From Nelumbo lutea (lineage: Eukaryota; Streptophyta; Magnoliopsida; Proteales; Nelumbonaceae): a stretch of DNA of 64,000 nt. Shown here one piece after another: positions 59,998 through 64,000 of this stretch; within the stretch, counting starts at the first letter, position 1; each line of letters opens with the position of its first letter. Under the pieces are notes generated by a model. That model ran no database searches. It was not told where the DNA came from and saw only the letters and a program-made list of their open reading frames with translations. The translations under genes were made by a program, and so were the position numbers. Location: the NCBI GenBank assembly GCA_022828595.1, contig JAKGHH010000003.1:11160934-11224933 (forward strand), in the 5' to 3' direction.

Positions 59998-62620
59998 TTA
60001 AGGTATCGATAACTGTACATTTGTAGATAATGCTGGATTGTAGGATATTTTAACCTGCCCTTTGCATGCTAAGTAAGCTAACGAATGAGCTACCATGTTA
60101 TATGCTTTATTTATATGTACAAAATCAAGTGTCTCAAAAGTGGATAGGAGCTTTGTTAGTTGAGCTCTATGTAGATGTTCAATCCACTTCATTGGTTGGC
60201 ATCTATCCTGCAAAAATTCGATCAGCTGCAAAGAGTCACAGTGTAGCTTTAACTTTGATATTCTCATCTGTTTGGCTGCTTTTAGCCCTTGAATTATGGC
60301 TCAGAATTTTGCATCATAGCTGTTGATGGCCCAACATGGCTCTCCTCCAGCAAGAGTTGTGCCTCCACTGGAGCATTTGATGATGAAAGCTCGTCCTGCA
60401 AGACCCAATTGTAAGTCAAAGGACCCATCAGTGAATAGTGAGGTGGAATGGCTCCTGGTTATATTTGTTGGATACGTGTGCCTTGCTATTAATGTCCTTT
60501 GTTCCTGATGTGGAAGATAACTTCTCAGTCGAAGTAAGATATCACAAGGAGTGATGTTTGCATGTTCAAAAATGATTTCGTTCCTAGCCCGCCATAAGAT
60601 GTATAGTATTATGCAACCTTTCCCAATGAGCTGGTTGGCCTCATGTGAAGGTAGGTGTCTTTTCACTTTGTCCCACCAATTTTTAATAGACAAAAAAAGT
60701 CTTCCTCTTCTCGGATGTCATCTGGGTTTAGACCAACTGTGCTTTACACCAAACGGCTCTTGTGAATTGGCATGTAAAGAAAGTATGTTGAGCCGTTTCA
60801 GTACTAGATGTACAAAAGGGACAGTTTATCTCAGATGGGGGAAGCCACTTCTTACATTTGTACCGGGTGAGAAGTCCATTCCATAACATTATCCAGACTG
60901 ATATTATGCATCTGTATGGGACGTTCAATTTCCATAGTTTCATCCAAGGGAAGTATGTTTGGGAGGATGATGGTTGTTGAGATTCAAAAGATTTGTATGC
61001 TGATTTCACTGTGTAGATCCCCAAGGAATTACGTTTCCACAATATACTATCTTGCAAGGAATCTGTGTTAGGAGTGATTTGGAGAATGTGTGAACATGTT
61101 GGTTCATCGAAGAGCTGAGACAAGATAGACTGGTTCCAACTCCGATCTGGGTTTAGAAACGATGACACATAATGGGTGCTGCTGGTCTCAATGGTGTTGT
61201 CTTTTGGCTTTGGAATACCCCCTGTCATGGTTGGGATCCATGGGTCAGAAAAGACTGAAATATCCCTTCCCGTGCAGACTTGCCATATTACATTTGGCTT
61301 TTACTCTTTGAGAGTTTTGTGTGGTGAAAGCCACCATGTAGATGACTTTTGAGCGATTTTGACTTGGAAGGGGCTTTGATTTGGGAATATTTTTATTTGA
61401 TGATTCGACTCCAAAGAGAATTGGGAGAGGAAATGAGTCTCCATACTTGTTTCCCCAAAACCGCCTTGTTCATATCCTTGCTTTTTCGAAAACCTAGTCC
61501 ACCAGTTTGCTTGGATTGACGTGCTTTACTCCAAGAGATTGTATGTGTTGTTTTTTTGTTTCCCACATACCACCAAAAATCCTTCATTAAGTTGTCTAGT
61601 TGTAGGAGCATACCTTGTGGGAGGATGGTAGACTGCATGGAGTAAATCGTGATGGCTTGCTGATTGAATTAAAGTTGTACGACCTCCTTGAGATAAGACC
61701 CTAAAATTCCGGGCAGTGATCATCCAATCCACTAGGGGTTGGTGGTTGTGATTCTCTGTTATCTTGTACCCCTAGTCGAGCACCCATGTATTTTGTACCT
61801 TGCAGTTGTTTTCTCACCTTCAAAATATGAGTGAAAAACTTGAAGAGTTGCGGTGACGCCTTGATATGGGAAGTATTTCTCATAATTAACCTTTTGTCTA
61901 GAGAGTTGTTCAAAAGTGGTTAGGATTTGGCTCAGAACTCTCACTTGCATTAGATTTGCCTTGCAAAATATGATACAATTGTATGCAAATAACAAGTAAG
62001 TGACACTTATGCCATTCCTGCAATCTTGGCACCTTCAATGAAGCTTTTGTTTTCAGCACACACTAACATTTGTGTTAGTATTTCCATGCCAATGATAAAA
62101 AGATTAGGAGAGAGAGGATCATCTTGTCTCAAGCCTCGATTCAATTTGAAATGCCCATAACCTTTACCTCCTAATTTAACAGAAAAAGTGGGAGTGGAGA
62201 TACATTGATGGATGAATTGTATCCATTGGACATGAAAGCCCATTTTGTTAAGTGTTTCCTTGATGAAAAACCGACCCATTCTATCAAAAGCTTTGGACAT
62301 GTCTAGGTTCAGAGCTATGAGATCCTTTCCCTTTTTTGATGTTTCATGAAGTTCAGTATCTCTTTGGTTAGTATAATGTTGTCTGTAATTTGCTTGTTCT
62401 TGAGGAACCTAGATTGGAAAGGAGAGATGATCTCCTCAAGGAGAGGCTGCATTCTGGATACTAACTATTTGGAGATAATTTTGTAAAGTACATTACAAAG
62501 ACTGATGGGTCTGAAATGTGAGATTTCCATCTGACCATGGGTCTTAGGAATGAAAGCGAGGCTTGTGTTGTTGATTTCCTTGGGAAGATACCTGGAAGAA
62601 AAGAAGTGCAACACCAAATG
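59998..62620 (-). mobile_element. 5'-truncated L1-type LINE (RT, zf-RVT, RNase H), inactive
   Basis: Minus strand from about 62620: reverse transcriptase blocks including FRPISLCNVLYKIISK, the D block LNLDMSKAFDRM and GLRQDDPLSPNLFIIGMEIL (62300-62007). No intact YxDD was identified; the equivalent region near 61995 reads LLFAYNC. Then MQSTILPQGML and GGLGFRKSKDMNKA (61638-61393), zf-RVT CPFCTSSTETAQHTFFTC (about 60840-60780), and RNase H SLFTDGSFD (about 60440-60410) with HCDSLQLIEFLQ and AHSLAYLACKG (60267-59998). Broken into several frames. No clear poly(A) tail at its 3' end. Confidence 0.85.
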
Positions 62621-62639
62621 CCCATAATTTTTTAACTCA

Positions 62640-63100
62640 TTGGAGTTTGTTGGTCATAAAATTATATAAGTGACATGTTGAATTTCCTAATACAGACGAT
62701 GTGAGCTCCATACATACACTGAGTTGCATATGGGTTTGAAGTCCTCTTGCAGCATTGATGCAAAAAGTAAATGTGGGTGGCAATGTTTTTGAACTGTAAT
62801 TGACCTGGATGGTTGGACCATTAGGCCCGAAAACCGTTTAAACAATTGGTACTATTTTACCCCAAACCTGGTCTCTGATCAAAAACCGTTGAATTGGTAA
62901 ATGACCCGTTGATTCGAGAAGTCAAACTATCGACATATTCAACGGTATTGGACTTTTTTATTTTATTTTATTTTATTTTTGTTGAAATGGGCCATCCATT
63001 CAATCCGGATGAGGCCAGAACGATTCCAGTGGTAGGTTTTTAAAACCCTGGTGGGATGGTGCTTCCTACCGGATGGGCTGCGGCATTGAAATGATAATAC
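62640..63100. other. Repeat-like spacer
   Basis: A TTTTA pentamer run at about 62956-62979 and a GGTTTTTAAAACCCTGG palindrome-like end near 63036 suggest a decayed MITE. No gene seen. Confidence 0.35.
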
Positions 63101-63119
63101 AAAATTATTGGGGTATATT

Positions 63120-63441
63120 GTACATGGGATGTGCTCGTAATGTTGCACCAAGCCAATCAGAAGGAATTGAAGCTTTGGCTTTCAAAGGAAGAGCTTCTTT
63201 TTGCTAAGCAATTGGGTCTAAATTCCATTTCTCTAGGAGACATGCCAAAGTGAGTTAACATCTTGTTAAACCCTACTCTAGAGGTTCCATGACATATTCA
63301 TCATATTGTTGTTAGTGTAGGAGCTTCCTGCATGATTTTAAGCTCTCTATTTTTTTCATTCATCATACAGGCAATGTTGTTGTCGACCATTTAGCCAAGC
63401 ATGATGTCTTTATTCTAGACAAAAAAAAAAAAAAAAAAAAA
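63120..63441 (+). mobile_element. LINE 3' end with A21 tail
   Basis: Frameshifted relic reading EELLFAKQLGLNSISL and NVVVDHLAKHDVFILD, the E-block and end of a LINE RNase H, followed directly by a run of 21 A at 63421-63441. Strongly 5'-truncated. Confidence 0.65.
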
Positions 63442-63596
63442 GATCAACTCAAAACGCTTGAAATAGAAAAATCTTTCTCGTACAAATTTGTATTGATGAA
63501 TACGAAATACAACAGCAATACAACACCACCCTCTTCATTGGATCCTACAGGTCTAACGTACGCACTACCCTGCATCTCCGGTCAAATAAACTCTAA

Positions 63597-63717
63597 GGCT
63601 GTATTTGGTGACATAGAAAATAAGAAAGAAAGAAGGAGAAAGCTGAGGGTTTCGTTACCTTTTTTTTTTTTTTCAACTCTATTCTACCTCTTATATTCTA
63701 TCAAACCAAACATAGCC
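63597..63717. mobile_element. Tourist-like MITE (copy 4, 121 bp)
   Basis: Ends GGCTGTATTTGGT and, inverted, GGCTATGTTTGGT, with a TAA duplication at 63594-63596 and 63718-63720, the PIF/Harbinger target size. Confidence 0.75.
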
Positions 63718-63720
63718 TAA

Positions 63721-64000
63721 TTATAATACCATAATGTTCGGTCAAGGAATGAAGGATTGAAAAGAGCTGTTCAAGTGTGGCCCAGGGCTCTGTGGATATT
63801 CAGGTTTAGGCAGGGCCACTTGGACGAGAAACGCCAAAAGTACGATCATATCCATATTCCATACTTACCACTCTTCTCTAGTCTACAGTCTACAGTTTAT
63901 AGGGTTGTTGAGTTCCCACTTCCCCGGAAAAAGCCCACAGTTCAAGAAGACGGAGGATCACAGCACCCGAATGCTCAGTGCCGGGCCCCTAATTTATAAT
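63721..64000. other. Right edge, no gene supported
   Basis: GC is somewhat higher. A plus-strand ORF from 63757 to the edge has no recognisable domain; it could be upstream DNA of a gene outside the window. Confidence 0.35.

Noticed and set aside
63757..63999. ORF running off the right edge as a gene start
   Set aside because: No domain, no promoter evidence; cannot be judged from this window.

Overview
The window is nuclear DNA of a flowering plant. It contains spliced genes with GT-AG introns of up to about 15 kb, plant L1-type LINEs, a decayed Ty1/copia element, many hAT-type MITEs and long AT-rich stretches. The species cannot be fixed from sequence alone. Long introns packed with retroelements fit a larger, slowly purged genome such as a magnoliid or basal eudicot, but that is inference.

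Two host genes are supported and they are divergent (head to head). On the minus strand, exons 1-3 of an RSZ22-type SR splicing factor (RRM, glycine-rich linker, CCHC zinc knuckle, start of the RS tail) lie at 12504-12416, 2680-2592 and 650-419. Its last exon or exons lie off the left edge. On the plus strand is a complete nine-exon HAK/KUP/POT potassium transporter, CDS 26008-50426. The exons join in frame to 829 codons plus stop.

Layout:
- 1-12.5 kb: RSZ22-like gene. A hAT MITE sits about 30 nt from the exon 3 donor, another lies in intron 2, and a full-length but inactivated L1 LINE (about 6.9 kb, 17-bp target-site duplication) fills intron 1.
- 12.5-26 kb: intergenic and AT-rich, with three hAT-type elements carrying 8-bp duplications, one Tourist-like MITE and decayed inverted-repeat elements, but no convincing gene.
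- 26-50.4 kb: the transporter. Intron 1 (4.9 kb) holds a LINE with a second LINE nested in it. Intron 3 (14.9 kb) holds a broken copia element, LINE pieces (one nested in another) and a hAT MITE.
- 50.4-64 kb: intergenic. It holds small MITEs, a large fold-back element near 58.7-59.9 kb, a 5'-truncated LINE (60-62.6 kb, minus) and further LINE tails.

The two genes have no obvious functional link. One acts in pre-mRNA splicing in the nucleus; the other moves K+ across a membrane. I found no CRISPR array, rRNA or tRNA gene, operon or prokaryotic-style system, and nothing I would call a new biological system. The most informative features are the nested insertions with readable target-site duplications and the transposon load carried by two genes that still look intact.
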